From positions 21,582-85,581 of the forward strand of contig CAMWPB010000007.1 in the NCBI GenBank assembly GCA_947176065.1: a stretch of 64,000 nt of DNA, given 5' to 3'. Below the pieces are notes generated by a model. The model had not been told where the DNA came from and made no database searches. It worked only from the letters and a program-made list of their open reading frames with translations. The translations under genes were made by a program, and so were the position numbers. This DNA comes from an uncultured Lachnospiraceae bacterium (GTDB lineage: Bacteria > Bacillota > Clostridia > Lachnospirales > Lachnospiraceae). Positions 7,537 to 16,104 of the stretch are shown piece after piece; position 1 is the stretch's first letter; each line of letters opens with the position of its first letter.

Positions 7537-8395
7537 TAATTCAGATTATTTAACTTTTTGTAAAGACACTTATACTAAAACGTGGGACGAAACATATCTT
7601 ATTGAATGTCCGGGAAAAAATCCCCAGGCTGCAAAATTGGCAGCACAGAGAAAAGCGATTGATACAACACTCGTTGAGTCTCTGTTACATTATGCGGGCA
7701 CGATTTCGGAAGATGAAATCTGGAAAAACATATCCCTGATTCACAAACTCCATGTGGCCAGTCTATCAGATTTCGGTATTTCCGACAGCATCCAAGCGGA
7801 GGTTCTTGAACGTTGTCTTTCCGCCCAACAAAGCTGGAATAAATCAAGCGGGCATTCTTTTGAACGCTATATTGCCGGCATTGCCAATGATGAATTGCGT
7901 GAAAATGAAATTCGGTTTATCCTGCAGTCTGATCTGACAAAAATGATTAAAGAGGGATCCCTGACTAATACGCCCGACGATATCAGGGGCCTTAATTCTT
8001 GGGGAAAGGACTTTGATTTGTATGCCATACAGTCAATACATGGAGATGTTCATGTTTTTGGATGCATTCAATCAAAAACGAGCATACGCGACAGGGTAGG
8101 CAGAGATGTGAATTTTTCCAGAAATGCCATGGAAGGATTATTCTGGTCTGCTGCAGTTACTCTGGACGGCTCTTTCCTGAATATGGATGAGTTCAGGCAT
8201 ATGGTTAATGGCGGAGGCTCCTATTCCATCAACGGCTGGCATGGTATGTATGCAATGTCTGGTATTTCCGAAAATAATGACAGAATTTATAAAGTCAATG
8301 ATACCCTTGATCTATTTGTTACACACGCTATTAAAGCCGCCAAACAGTTTATTGCTGACAGACGGATGCTTACAGCGTCATGGAAAGCAGAATAG
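7529..8395 (+). CDS. Probable type II restriction endonuclease, CCGG-family (BsaWI/Cfr10I-like)
   Basis: 288 residues. The central block reads FDLYAIQS, then GCIQSKTSIRDRVGRD, resembling the PD-(D/E)XK core of the CCGG-recognising family, where the Lys is followed by an R-(D/E)-R element contacting CCGG; an upstream Glu in GHSFERY could complete the site. This assignment is inferred from motif shape and from its position between an m5C methyltransferase and Vsr. ATG 7529 is preferred over 7526 because GGAG is spaced 7 nt from it; both overlap the methyltransferase stop. A different type II specificity class is possible. Confidence 0.75.
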   Translation: MNNNSDYLTFCKDTYTKTWDETYLIECPGKNPQAAKLAAQRKAIDTTLVESLLHYAGTISEDEIWKNISLIHKLHVASLSDFGISDSIQAEVLERCLSAQQSWNKSSGHSFERYIAGIANDELRENEIRFILQSDLTKMIKEGSLTNTPDDIRGLNSWGKDFDLYAIQSIHGDVHVFGCIQSKTSIRDRVGRDVNFSRNAMEGLFWSAAVTLDGSFLNMDEFRHMVNGGGSYSINGWHGMYAMSGISENNDRIYKVNDTLDLFVTHAIKAAKQFIADRRMLTASWKAE

Positions 8396-8410
8396 GGAGA
8401 GATACCATAA

Positions 8411-8875
8411 ATGGACAGGCTGACCAAAGAACAGCGTCGGAAAAATATGCAGCATATCAGGCCACGTGATACAAAAATTGAAATTATATTACGTAAAATG
8501 TTATGGCAGAAGGGTATCCGATACAGGAAGAATTTCAAAGAGCTACCGGGAACTCCCGATATTGCCATTACTAAATATAAAATAGCGGTTTTCTGCGACG
8601 GTGAATTTTTTCATGGTAAAGACTGGGAAATTCTAAAGCCGAGATTACAGAAGGGTTCTAACAGCGAATTCTGGATTTCGAAAATATCCCGCAACAAAGA
8701 ACGGGATGAGGAAATAAATAAAAAATTACTGTTTGCGGGATGGACCGTCATTCGCTTCTGGGGTGATGAGATCAAAAAACATCCTGACGAATGCATAAAG
8801 GTTATAGAAGAAGCGATATTTGATATTATGCAGTCGGACAACCTCGTAGAAGATAATTTGGATAAGCCGGAGTAA
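8411..8875 (+). CDS. vsr: Very short patch repair endonuclease (Vsr)
   Basis: 154 residues, typical length. Vsr nicks 5' of T in T:G mismatches left by deamination of 5-methylcytosine, which fits its place after an m5C methyltransferase. Visible motifs: RRKNMQHIRPRDTKIE (N-terminal helix and family signature), PGTPD with the catalytic Asp50, FCDGEFFHGKDW (63-72) with His68, and EFWISKISRNKERD. The Cys/His zinc ligands of the E. coli enzyme are mostly replaced (Glu65 where Cys is expected, Asp in FWGDE), so this is a zinc-less variant. It starts 15 nt after the endonuclease stop, third gene of the operon. Confidence 0.92.
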   Translation: MDRLTKEQRRKNMQHIRPRDTKIEIILRKMLWQKGIRYRKNFKELPGTPDIAITKYKIAVFCDGEFFHGKDWEILKPRLQKGSNSEFWISKISRNKERDEEINKKLLFAGWTVIRFWGDEIKKHPDECIKVIEEAIFDIMQSDNLVEDNLDKPE

Positions 8876-8891
8876 TCTGACCGCATTCAAA

Positions 8892-8929
8892 ACCGCACAC
8901 CCAATCATCTGAGTGTGCGGTCTGTTTTT
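8892..8929. terminator. Bidirectional Rho-independent terminator after vsr / glgB
   Basis: A 9-bp stem (ACCGCACAC, 8892-8900, with GTGTGCGGT, 8913-8921) is followed by CTGTTTTTA on the plus strand and by TTTTGAAT on the minus strand. It lies between the converging ends of vsr (8875) and glgB (8947). Confidence 0.85.
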
Positions 8930-8946
8930 ATTCGCGCCCGATTCCA

Positions 8947-10926
8947 CTAAAAAAGGAATATCGCAGCCGTATAAGGCGGCAGATCAAAGGAAATACTGTA
9001 GTCCTTAAAATTACACGGCTCCTTCACCGCCATAATCTCGGCAGGAATCTCATTTCCGTTTCCTCCAAAACGCTTATCGTCGCTGTTTAAGAGCAGCTTA
9101 TACTTTTTCTTTTTCGGTACCCCGATCTTATAATTCTCCCATCTCATGGGGGTCATGTTGAGCACAAACATGATATTATTCTTGCCGGTTTTGTCCTTGC
9201 GGTAAAAGCTGTATGTACTGCGGTCCGCATCGTCGGCATTCAGCCACTCAAAGCCCGCCCAGTCGTTATCAATCGTATACATAGCCGGATACTTCTGGTA
9301 CAGCGCAAGCAGCTCCTTCACATACTCGTGCATACCCTTATTCTGCTCCTCACCGAGCAGATTCCAGTCCAACTCTCTCGTCTCGCTCCACTCTCTCTCC
9401 TGACCGAAATCCTGTCCCATAAAGAGCAGCTTCTTGCCGGAATGACCAATCATATAGCTGTAGCCCACGCGCAGATTCGCGTACTTATCCACAGGATAGC
9501 CGGGCATCTTGTTCACCATGGAACATTTCAGATGCACCACCTCGTCGTGGGAAAGAGGCAGAATGTAGTTTTCACTGTTGTTATAGCTCATGGCAAAAGT
9601 CATGGCATAGTGGTTGTTCTTACGGAAATACGGATCAAGCTTCATATATTCGCAGAAGTCATGCATCCATCCCATATTCCACTTAAAGCTGAAGCCAAGT
9701 CCGTCCTCCTCCACCTTGCCGGTCACCTTCGGCCACGCCGTAGACTCCTCCGCAATGGTAAGGAATCCGGGATATGCGCCGTGCACCACGGAGTTTAAGT
9801 GCTTAAAGAATTCAATCGCATCCAGATTTTCCCTGCCGCCGTACTTATTCGGCACCCACTGGCCTTCCTGCTTGCTGTAATCCAGATAAAGCATGGACGC
9901 CACCGCGTCAATCCGAATGCCGTCGATATGATATTCCCTGATCCAGTAGAGAACATTGGCAATCAGGAAATTCCTGACCTCATTTTTTGCGTAGTTAAAA
10001 ATTTTCGTACCCCAGTCGGGATGCTCACCAATCCTCGGATCGGGATGCTCGAAGATACACTGCCCGTCGAAACGGCCAAGCCCGTGTGCGTCAGTTGCAA
10101 AATGCGCCGGAACCCAGTCCAGAATAACGCCGATTTTATTTTTGTGGAGCTTATTGATCAGATACATGAAATCGGTCGGATCGCCGTGCCTTGAGGTGGG
10201 CGCGTAATAACCGGTCACCTGATAGCCCCATGAACCGTCAAACGGGTATTCCGCAATGCCCATAAGCTCTATGTGGGTATAGTGCATTTCTTTCAGATAC
10301 TCTACGACCCTGTCCGCAAACTCGCGGTAGTTATAAAATCCTTCCTCCGTGCCGTCGGGATGTTTCATCCAGGATCCGATGTGGCACTCATAAATCGCCA
10401 TAGGCTCCTGATTGTAATCCTTACCCTCTCTGTCGGTCATCCACGCGCTGTCCGACCATTTAAACTTACTGATATCAAAGGTTCTGGACGCATTGCCCGG
10501 ACGCATCTCTGCATAGTTCGCAAACGGATCCGCCTTATAAAGCTTTTCACCCGCAGGTGTTCGGATCAGGTACTTATAAAGCTCATTCTCACCGACGCCC
10601 GGAATAAAGAGCTTATAAATTCCGCCGGGACCCAGCTTCTCCATCTGATGCTTTTCCTCATCCCAGTCATTAAAGGTTCCTATCACATGCACGCTGGCGG
10701 CATTGGGTGCCCACACGGCGAAGAAGATACCCTTCACACCGTTTTCCACAGAAGGATGCGCTCCCAGCTTTTTATAAATATCATAGTGCGTTCCCTGCGC
10801 AAACACATACTGGTCTGCCTCGGAAATAAATACCTCCTCCGTCGTTTCCTTCTCCACCTTTTTTGGCGCTGTCTTTACCTGTTTTTTCTGTACTCCTGAC
10901 GACTTAGCCGCTTTCTTCACTGCCAT
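8947..10926 (-). CDS. glgB: 1,4-alpha-glucan branching enzyme (GH13)
   Basis: 659 residues. A Lys-rich N-terminal tail (about 30 residues) precedes a CBM48-type N domain (YDIYKKLGAHP, FAVWAPNAASVHVIGTFNDW), the GH13 barrel and a C-terminal beta domain ending LPPYTAAIFLF. Catalytic motifs: GIRIDAVASMLY (nucleophile Asp), AEESTAWP (acid Glu), LSHDEVVH (transition-state Asp). It makes alpha-1,6 branches in glycogen in the cytosol. ATG 10926 follows AGGGGG. No other glg gene is adjacent, so glycogen synthesis genes must lie elsewhere. The basic extension before the CBM48 domain is unusual but simple in composition. Confidence 0.96.
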   Translation of the reverse strand: MAVKKAAKSSGVQKKQVKTAPKKVEKETTEEVFISEADQYVFAQGTHYDIYKKLGAHPSVENGVKGIFFAVWAPNAASVHVIGTFNDWDEEKHQMEKLGPGGIYKLFIPGVGENELYKYLIRTPAGEKLYKADPFANYAEMRPGNASRTFDISKFKWSDSAWMTDREGKDYNQEPMAIYECHIGSWMKHPDGTEEGFYNYREFADRVVEYLKEMHYTHIELMGIAEYPFDGSWGYQVTGYYAPTSRHGDPTDFMYLINKLHKNKIGVILDWVPAHFATDAHGLGRFDGQCIFEHPDPRIGEHPDWGTKIFNYAKNEVRNFLIANVLYWIREYHIDGIRIDAVASMLYLDYSKQEGQWVPNKYGGRENLDAIEFFKHLNSVVHGAYPGFLTIAEESTAWPKVTGKVEEDGLGFSFKWNMGWMHDFCEYMKLDPYFRKNNHYAMTFAMSYNNSENYILPLSHDEVVHLKCSMVNKMPGYPVDKYANLRVGYSYMIGHSGKKLLFMGQDFGQEREWSETRELDWNLLGEEQNKGMHEYVKELLALYQKYPAMYTIDNDWAGFEWLNADDADRSTYSFYRKDKTGKNNIMFVLNMTPMRWENYKIGVPKKKKYKLLLNSDDKRFGGNGNEIPAEIMAVKEPCNFKDYSISFDLPPYTAAIFLF

Positions 10927-10979
10927 AACCTAACCCCCTGTTTTTATTACATTAAGAGTCCATGATAATCTGCTTCCTC

Positions 10980-13550
10980 TTAATAATGCATAAAATCCTT
11001 CTCACGCAGTATAATCATGTCCTCTTCATCATACCTCTTTGCGAGCAAAATATCCATAAAATGTTTCGGTGTTTTTTTATTGGCATACCCGATCGCCTCA
11101 TCCACCAGCTTCCTCACCTCGGCAAGCGTCACCTCATGGTCGCTTGTCTGTCTGTCCGCAATCCTCGTATGGAGCGCCAGAATGCCAAATTCGTCAATAG
11201 AATACTCCTTGTCCTCCGCATACTGCTTCGCGTAGGCCACCAGCGCCTCATTGTCCAGAGGTTCAATATCCACTCTCAGGTTAAAAATATCGGTAAGCGC
11301 GCTGTTTTTTGAAAGCAGTCCGTTCACTTCCGCCTTAGTGCCTACAAGCAGCGCCAGAAGCCCCATATTTTCCTTTTCGAGCACTTTCCTCATAGACGCC
11401 ACGGTAGCCGTTTTCAGTCTGGCCGGCTCCGCAATAATCAGCGCGCCATTGTCCATCTTGGAAAAAGTCGCCTCCACATCTTTTTTATTCAGGACATGGC
11501 CCTCAATCTTCGCCACCTTCCCGGAAAAATTGCTGTCATTATACTGCATTTCCCGGATCAGCGCTTTCGCCAGGGACATTGTCGTAGCATCTTCTTCCCC
11601 GGTAATCACGATATTGCCCGTACAGGACGCCAGACTCATATTGTCCAGCGCGTGAATCAACTGTTTCTTAGACTTACGCTGATGCACAAATCTTCCGAAA
11701 AGCTCCTGCTCTTCCGGGCTGAGTTCCCTGTCTTTCGCGGTTTCCGTCTCGGAATCGGCCTCTTCGCTCTCCCGTGCCGGAGCGGCTTCTTTCACAGGCT
11801 TCTCCGAAGACTTCTTTTCATCTGTCTCCGCAGTATCTGTATCCCCCGGAAGTTCTGTGTCTTCCGTTTCCCGAACCGCCTTCTGCTCCTCCTGAGCGGA
11901 AGCCTCCTCTTTCACGGAAGGCGCTTTCTGATCCGGCACACCATCCGGGAAAACCACCTTTTTCACATGGGGATTTTTACTGGATTCCTTCATAATTGCT
12001 GCCATAAAGGCTTTTTCCAGTTCTTCCAGCAGACCGTTTTTCGTCGCCTCGTCAAAGCTCGCAAACAGACTGCCTGTCTGCGCCAGAATATGCTGGCGGA
12101 CATCCTCCATCCGCTTCTCCTGATTATCCTTTTTCATCTGTTCCCACTCAGCCATAATATCGTCAATGCTGAGCTGCCCGGTGATCTGCTTCTCCACCTT
12201 CTCCGCGTCCGGCAGTACAAAACTGATCTGTCCGTCGTACTCCTGGGCCAGATATTTATCATACTCCGTAGGCTTGGAAGCCGCCAGCGCCTGCTCCCTG
12301 AGCGCTCTGGCCTGCAGCCTCTCGGCCTCTCTCGTCATTTCCTCTATAATTTTCTGCGCGTCAAAGACCGCCGTGTCCTCCCGCACGATTTCTTCACTGG
12401 CCGCCTGTAGTTCCTCCTCATTTAAAGCGTTTACATTGGGCAGTTTCGCCGTCTCCTCCAGAAGCGGCGCAATGATCGTATCCGTGATCGACGGTTCCGC
12501 TTCCGTCAGATCCCCGGTTTCCTCTATTTCCACGGTCTCGAACTCCTCCGGCTCCCCATCTGTCAAATCATCCGAAGCATACTCCTCCGTTTCATAGACA
12601 TCTTTGAAGCCCGGCTCTTCCTCCTCAAACTCCTCCATATCCGCCGGTATATCCGAATAAATTTCCGACTCCTGTATATCTTCCCCGTCGTCCAGGACTT
12701 CTTTCATGCTCTCCGCCAGAGCCATCTGCAGATTGATGGTATTATACTGACCCACATCCACCGTTTTGACTTCGGGAAGTTCCGTCGTGGGCGCCGCCAG
12801 CACATCCTGCGCTTCCTCACCGATATCGGTCTGTCCGTGGCTGATTTCCTCCGCCACCTGCGTATCTCCCGGAACCTCGTCGTCGGGCACCTCCTCCGCC
12901 TCCGGCTCCTCGTCCACATCTTCCCCTGCGCTTCTTCCCTCTATGTATGCGTCATATTTCTCCTGCTGCTCCGGGCTGAGCGGCTGGTGCAGCGCTTTTA
13001 ACTCCAGCGCCTTGATCACATACCTCCCCTCACCGAACCAGAGGAACATTTCATCACATTCCTCCACGCATTTGGTGGTAAGGCCGATGCGGTGATAGAG
13101 ATAAGCCAGCTCATACACCCACTTCTCTCTCGGCTCCCGTTTCTTAAACTCCTCCAGAACCGCTATCCGCTCCTCTATGCTGACATCCAGCGCCTCATAC
13201 AGCCGGTACTGCAAAACATAACGCCCCGTATCCCTTGGCGCAATCTGTACAAATTCCTTATAGTATTCGCTTGCCTGATCAAACTCTCCCATCTTAATAC
13301 AAAGCTCACACAGAGAATAAATAATCAGTCTGCCCGTGGGGTGCTTTTCATAAGCCATCAGCAGAATATCCTTACTCTCCTGATACCGCCTGTTAATCTT
13401 ATACAGATCGCTGATCGTGCACAGCATCATAACGCCCCTGACCCTGCGCCAGTCAATTTTATCCGCGATCTTTACCGCCTCCGCGTACTCTCCCTCCGCT
13501 ATCAGTGCTTTGATCTCGTCCGCGCTGGCTTTGTATTCAAACTTATCCAA
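10980..13550 (-). CDS. Large TPR / acidic-linker / degenerate AAA-like protein
   Basis: About 856 residues. Residues 1-190 look like tetratricopeptide-type helix pairs (YEKHPTGRLIIYSLCELC, EFDQASEYYKEFVQIAP). Residues 200-640 are a long, very acidic, low-complexity region (Glu/Asp/Thr/Ala). The C-terminal 210 residues resemble an AAA+ module: VITGEEDATTMSLAKALI at the Walker A position but without GxxGxGK(S/T), ALIIAEP at Walker B, and helical lid sequence ending LLAKRYDEEDM. ATP hydrolysis is therefore doubtful. The start is taken as TTG 13550 because GAGGTGAG lies 6 nt upstream; GTG 13559 is the alternative. No signal peptide. Function unknown; likely a cytoplasmic scaffold. Confidence 0.8.
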   Translation of the reverse strand: MDKFEYKASADEIKALIAEGEYAEAVKIADKIDWRRVRGVMMLCTISDLYKINRRYQESKDILLMAYEKHPTGRLIIYSLCELCIKMGEFDQASEYYKEFVQIAPRDTGRYVLQYRLYEALDVSIEERIAVLEEFKKREPREKWVYELAYLYHRIGLTTKCVEECDEMFLWFGEGRYVIKALELKALHQPLSPEQQEKYDAYIEGRSAGEDVDEEPEAEEVPDDEVPGDTQVAEEISHGQTDIGEEAQDVLAAPTTELPEVKTVDVGQYNTINLQMALAESMKEVLDDGEDIQESEIYSDIPADMEEFEEEEPGFKDVYETEEYASDDLTDGEPEEFETVEIEETGDLTEAEPSITDTIIAPLLEETAKLPNVNALNEEELQAASEEIVREDTAVFDAQKIIEEMTREAERLQARALREQALAASKPTEYDKYLAQEYDGQISFVLPDAEKVEKQITGQLSIDDIMAEWEQMKKDNQEKRMEDVRQHILAQTGSLFASFDEATKNGLLEELEKAFMAAIMKESSKNPHVKKVVFPDGVPDQKAPSVKEEASAQEEQKAVRETEDTELPGDTDTAETDEKKSSEKPVKEAAPARESEEADSETETAKDRELSPEEQELFGRFVHQRKSKKQLIHALDNMSLASCTGNIVITGEEDATTMSLAKALIREMQYNDSNFSGKVAKIEGHVLNKKDVEATFSKMDNGALIIAEPARLKTATVASMRKVLEKENMGLLALLVGTKAEVNGLLSKNSALTDIFNLRVDIEPLDNEALVAYAKQYAEDKEYSIDEFGILALHTRIADRQTSDHEVTLAEVRKLVDEAIGYANKKTPKHFMDILLAKRYDEEDMIILREKDFMHY

Positions 13551-13617
13551 GGTACTCACCTCATCAACGTACTTTTACCGTTTTATCCGTCTACACAATG
13601 ACCCTATTATCTGTTTC

Positions 13618-13646
13618 AGTTTACCATAGTCCCTTGTCAATGTAAA
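13618..13646 (-). promoter_or_regulatory. Putative promoter of the TPR/AAA-like gene
   Basis: Minus strand TTTACA (13641-13646), 17 bp, TAAACT (13618-13623), about 70 nt upstream of the start codon. Confidence 0.45.
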
Positions 13647-13740
13647 CAAAATCCGTCGAAAAAAAGCACCTCTGTTCCCAATATATGGAACTGTTTTCCC
13701 CGGTAATTACCTTATCTTGTATTTTTTCAGAAAATCCAAC

Positions 13741-14607
13741 TCACTTCCGCAGCCGTAACAGGCGGTTGGACAATTCTGCAAACCGTTCCAAAGTAAATGT
13801 TTCGCCGCGCACCGCAGGGGAAACCCCCATCTCCTCCAGCACCGTTTCCACCTGCCCTCTGGTCACACCCAGCCCGCCCGCATTGACAAGGCCGTTGACC
13901 AGCGTTTTCCGCCGCTGGTTGAAGGATGCCCGGATCACGGCGAACAGAAAGGCCTCGTCATCCGCTTCCACAGGCGGCTCCTCGTATCTCGTCAGCCGCA
14001 CCACGGTGCTGTCCACATTGGGACGCGGCAAAAAGCAGGACGCGGGCACATTCGCTACCTTCTCCGGCTTCGCGTAATACTGCACCGCCAGCGACAGCGC
14101 ACCGTAGTCCTTGGAACCCGGCCCTGTCTGCATGCGTTCCGCCACCTCGCTCTGTACCATGACCGTAATGCTCGCAAGCGGCATCCGGCTCTCAAAAAGC
14201 GCCATAATAATCGGTGTCGTAATATAGTAGGGAAGATTTGCCACCACCTTAATGGGACGTCCACCGCTTTTTTCCGCCAGCGCGGCAAGATCCACCTTCA
14301 AAATATCCTCGCACAAAACGGTAACATTATCATAAGGGGACAGGGTCTCCTCCAGAATCGGAATCAGATCCCTGTCAATTTCCACGGCTATTACCTGCCC
14401 TGCCGCTTCCGCCAGATACTGCGTCATGGTACCGATTCCCGGCCCAATCTCCAAAACGCAGTCCTCCTCTGTGATCTGCGCCGCCTCCACAATCTTTGCA
14501 AGAATATTGGCGTCGATCAGAAAATTCTGCCCGTATTTCTTCTGCATACGAAACTGATATTTTCTGAGTATTTCCGATGTGTTCGTAAAATTTCCCAAAT
14601 CCGCCAT
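13741..14607 (-). CDS. rsmA: 16S rRNA dimethyladenosine transferase
   Basis: 288 residues from ATG 14607 (MADLGNFTNTSEILRKYQF), chosen because AGAGAGG precedes it. RsmA dimethylates the two adjacent adenines of helix 45 in 16S rRNA using SAM. Visible motifs: KKYGQNFLID (N-terminal signature), EIGPGIGTMTQYL (SAM loop), AVEIDRDL, and NLPYYITTPII (catalytic NLPY). The C-terminal helical domain ends RLLRLRK. It follows tatD on the same strand, a common pairing in Firmicutes, but a 160-bp repeat separates the two here. Confidence 0.96.
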   Translation of the reverse strand: MADLGNFTNTSEILRKYQFRMQKKYGQNFLIDANILAKIVEAAQITEEDCVLEIGPGIGTMTQYLAEAAGQVIAVEIDRDLIPILEETLSPYDNVTVLCEDILKVDLAALAEKSGGRPIKVVANLPYYITTPIIMALFESRMPLASITVMVQSEVAERMQTGPGSKDYGALSLAVQYYAKPEKVANVPASCFLPRPNVDSTVVRLTRYEEPPVEADDEAFLFAVIRASFNQRRKTLVNGLVNAGGLGVTRGQVETVLEEMGVSPAVRGETFTLERFAELSNRLLRLRK

Positions 14608-14643
14608 ATCTACCTCTCTTACTGTCAGCCTCGGTCTGGCTTT

Positions 14644-14804
14644 TGTACTGTCGCTCAGCACGCGCCATTCGCAAAATCGCGCCTCCGGCTCTCCCCGTTG
14701 CTTCGCAACTCCTTTTGCTCATAAGCTGGCGCTCCCTCAGACCATCATCCGACCTTCAAATTCATGCAAGCATGATTTGCCGGTCAGATTCGGTCTGGCT
14801 GAGC
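14644..14804 (-). repeat. MITE-like intergenic repeat, copy A
   Basis: A roughly 155-bp element bounded by GCTCAGCC / GCTGAGC inverted ends (14797-14804 and 14653-14659). It matches copy B at 15927-16091: shared blocks include CATGC-N2-GCATGA, GAGCGCC, CTTATGAGCAAA, a GNTGC-GAA-GCANC hairpin and TTTGCGAATGGCGCG, followed by GCTGAGCG. The hairpin arms differ compensatorily (GTTGC/GCAAC against GCTGC/GCAGC). It covers the end of tatD, so tatD's last codons and stop come from the repeat. No open reading frame. Confidence 0.75.
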
Positions 14805-15569
14805 TGTTAAATTAAACAGTTTTCTCGCGTTGCGCTCGGTGATTTCCACCACCTCGTCGCAGGAAACCCCTTTAAGCTCCGCAATGGCCTCTACCACATA
14901 GGGAAGGTTCAACGAAGAATTGCGCTCCCCCCGGTGCGGTTCCGGCGAAAGGTAGGGGCTGTCCGTCTCCAGAAGAATTTTATCCATCGGAATATACTGC
15001 ACGGCCTCCTTGAGTTTCTTCGCGTTCTTAAAGGTAATCACGCCGCCGATGCCAAAATAAAAATCCATGTCCAGATATTCCCTCGCCATCTCCTTCGCGT
15101 AAGAAAAGCAGTGCACCACGCCGCCGATCTCTCCCGCACGGTGCGCCTGCATGATATCCAGCGTATCTTTCGCCGCCTCTCTGGAATGGATAATGACAGG
15201 GAGCTTTACCTCCCTCGCAAGCACAAGCTGTCTGGCAAACCACTCCTTCTGCAGGGATACCGCCGGGTCGGGATAATGGTAATCCAGCCCCGTCTCACCC
15301 ACCGCTACAATTTTCTCATGGCCGCACAGCGCACGCAGACACTCCATGCCTTCCTCCGAAAGCTCCTCCACCTCGCTCGGATGCACGCCCACCGCGCCGT
15401 ATATAAAAGGATACTGCTCCGCCAGCTTCACTGTCGCCTCGCTTCCGGCCAGACTGGCGCCTATATTGATCACCGTACCGATCCCCCGATCCCCAAAAGA
15501 GGCAAGCAGCTCCTCCCTGTCTGTGTCAAACTCCTCATCGTCATAATGCGCGTGACTTTCAAAAATCAT
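14784..15569 (-). CDS. tatD: TatD-family metal-dependent hydrolase / DNase
   Basis: 261 residues from ATG 15569 (MIFESHAHYDDEEF), with AAAAGGAG upstream. It is a TIM-barrel metal hydrolase with the family's ligand motifs: ESHAHYDD, VGETGLDYHY, LPVIIHSREA, VVHCFSY, LLETDSPYLSPEPHRG. Family members act as 3'-5' exonuclease/DNase or D-aminoacyl-tRNA deacylase-like enzymes; the exact substrate is not readable here. The last residues (AQPDRI and stop) lie within the adjoining dispersed repeat, so the native C-terminus was probably altered by its insertion, apparently without loss of the barrel. Confidence 0.93.
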   Translation of the reverse strand: MIFESHAHYDDEEFDTDREELLASFGDRGIGTVINIGASLAGSEATVKLAEQYPFIYGAVGVHPSEVEELSEEGMECLRALCGHEKIVAVGETGLDYHYPDPAVSLQKEWFARQLVLAREVKLPVIIHSREAAKDTLDIMQAHRAGEIGGVVHCFSYAKEMAREYLDMDFYFGIGGVITFKNAKKLKEAVQYIPMDKILLETDSPYLSPEPHRGERNSSLNLPYVVEAIAELKGVSCDEVVEITERNARKLFNLTAQPDRI

Positions 15570-15692
15570 AAAACCGCTCCTTTTCCGGCAAAATCCTGCC
15601 ATTTAAACCTGTGAATAATGTATCATTCCGGCCCGTTAAATGCAAATACTAAAATTTTTTGAAATATTCTTAAAAATTCTTTAAAAAAATAC

Positions 15693-15721
15693 TTGCATTA
15701 CGGAAAACATTATACTATAAT
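15693..15721 (+). promoter_or_regulatory. Strong promoter of tRNA-Lys
   Basis: TTGCAT (15693-15698), 17-bp spacer, TATAAT (15716-15721), with an A/T-rich run just upstream that could act as an UP element. The start would lie about 65 nt before the tRNA. Confidence 0.75.
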
Positions 15722-15791
15722 GATTCTTGCGTTGGTTCGAAGGATATAAAAGTTTTGGATTTATCTGTTCGGACGGCACAAAAGAAGACAT

Positions 15792-15864
15792 GCACCGCTA
15801 GCTCAGTTGGTAGAGCACCTGACTCTTAATCAGGGTGTCCAGGGTTCGAGCCCCTGGCGGTGCA
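15792..15864 (+). tRNA. tRNA-Lys (CTT)
   Basis: A 73-nt cloverleaf: acceptor GCACCGC / GCGGTGC with discriminator A, D-arm GCTC-AGTTGGTA-GAGC, anticodon stem CCTGA / TCAGG around the CTT anticodon, and T-arm with GGTTCGAGCC. CCA is not encoded. It reads AAG (and is usually paired with a TTT isoacceptor elsewhere). It is a single gene with its own promoter and terminator. Confidence 0.97.
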
Positions 15865-15869
15865 TTCAG

Positions 15870-15917
15870 AAGGACTGTTTTTGGAGACGCAAGTGCTCTG
15901 GGGACGGTTCTTTTTTT
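15870..15917 (+). terminator. Terminator after tRNA-Lys
   Basis: AAGGACTGT pairs with ACGGTTCTT (two G-U pairs), extended inside by further G-U-rich pairing, and is followed by TTTTTTTG. It sits directly after the tRNA. Confidence 0.6.
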
Positions 15918-15926
15918 GTGTCACCA

Positions 15927-16091
15927 GCTCAGCCATGACCTGCACGAGAGCAAAAACCATGCTCGCATGAGTTTTTGTGAACGGGCAAGGGCATGAGAAG
16001 AGCGCCTTCTTATGAGCAAAGTTAGCTGCGAAGCAGCGGGAAAGCAGCGTAGCTGCGACTTTGCGAATGGCGCGGGCTGAGCGGCAGCACA
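15927..16091 (+). repeat. MITE-like intergenic repeat, copy B
   Basis: Second copy of the element at 14644-14804, in the opposite orientation. Its ends are GCTCAGCC (15927-15934) and GGCTGAGC (16075-16082), perfect 8-bp inverted repeats about 156 bp apart. It contains the CATGCTCGCATG dyad and the GCTGC-GAA-GCAGC hairpin. It fills the space between the tRNA terminator and the end of the 16105-17580 gene. No coding capacity seen. Confidence 0.75.
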
Positions 16092-16104
16092 GCGCGACTT
16101 TGCC

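Noticed and set aside
8947..10926. Long plus-strand frames over glgB, such as 10273-10899
   Set aside because: They are antisense shadows of a strongly conserved enzyme and have no ribosome binding sites.
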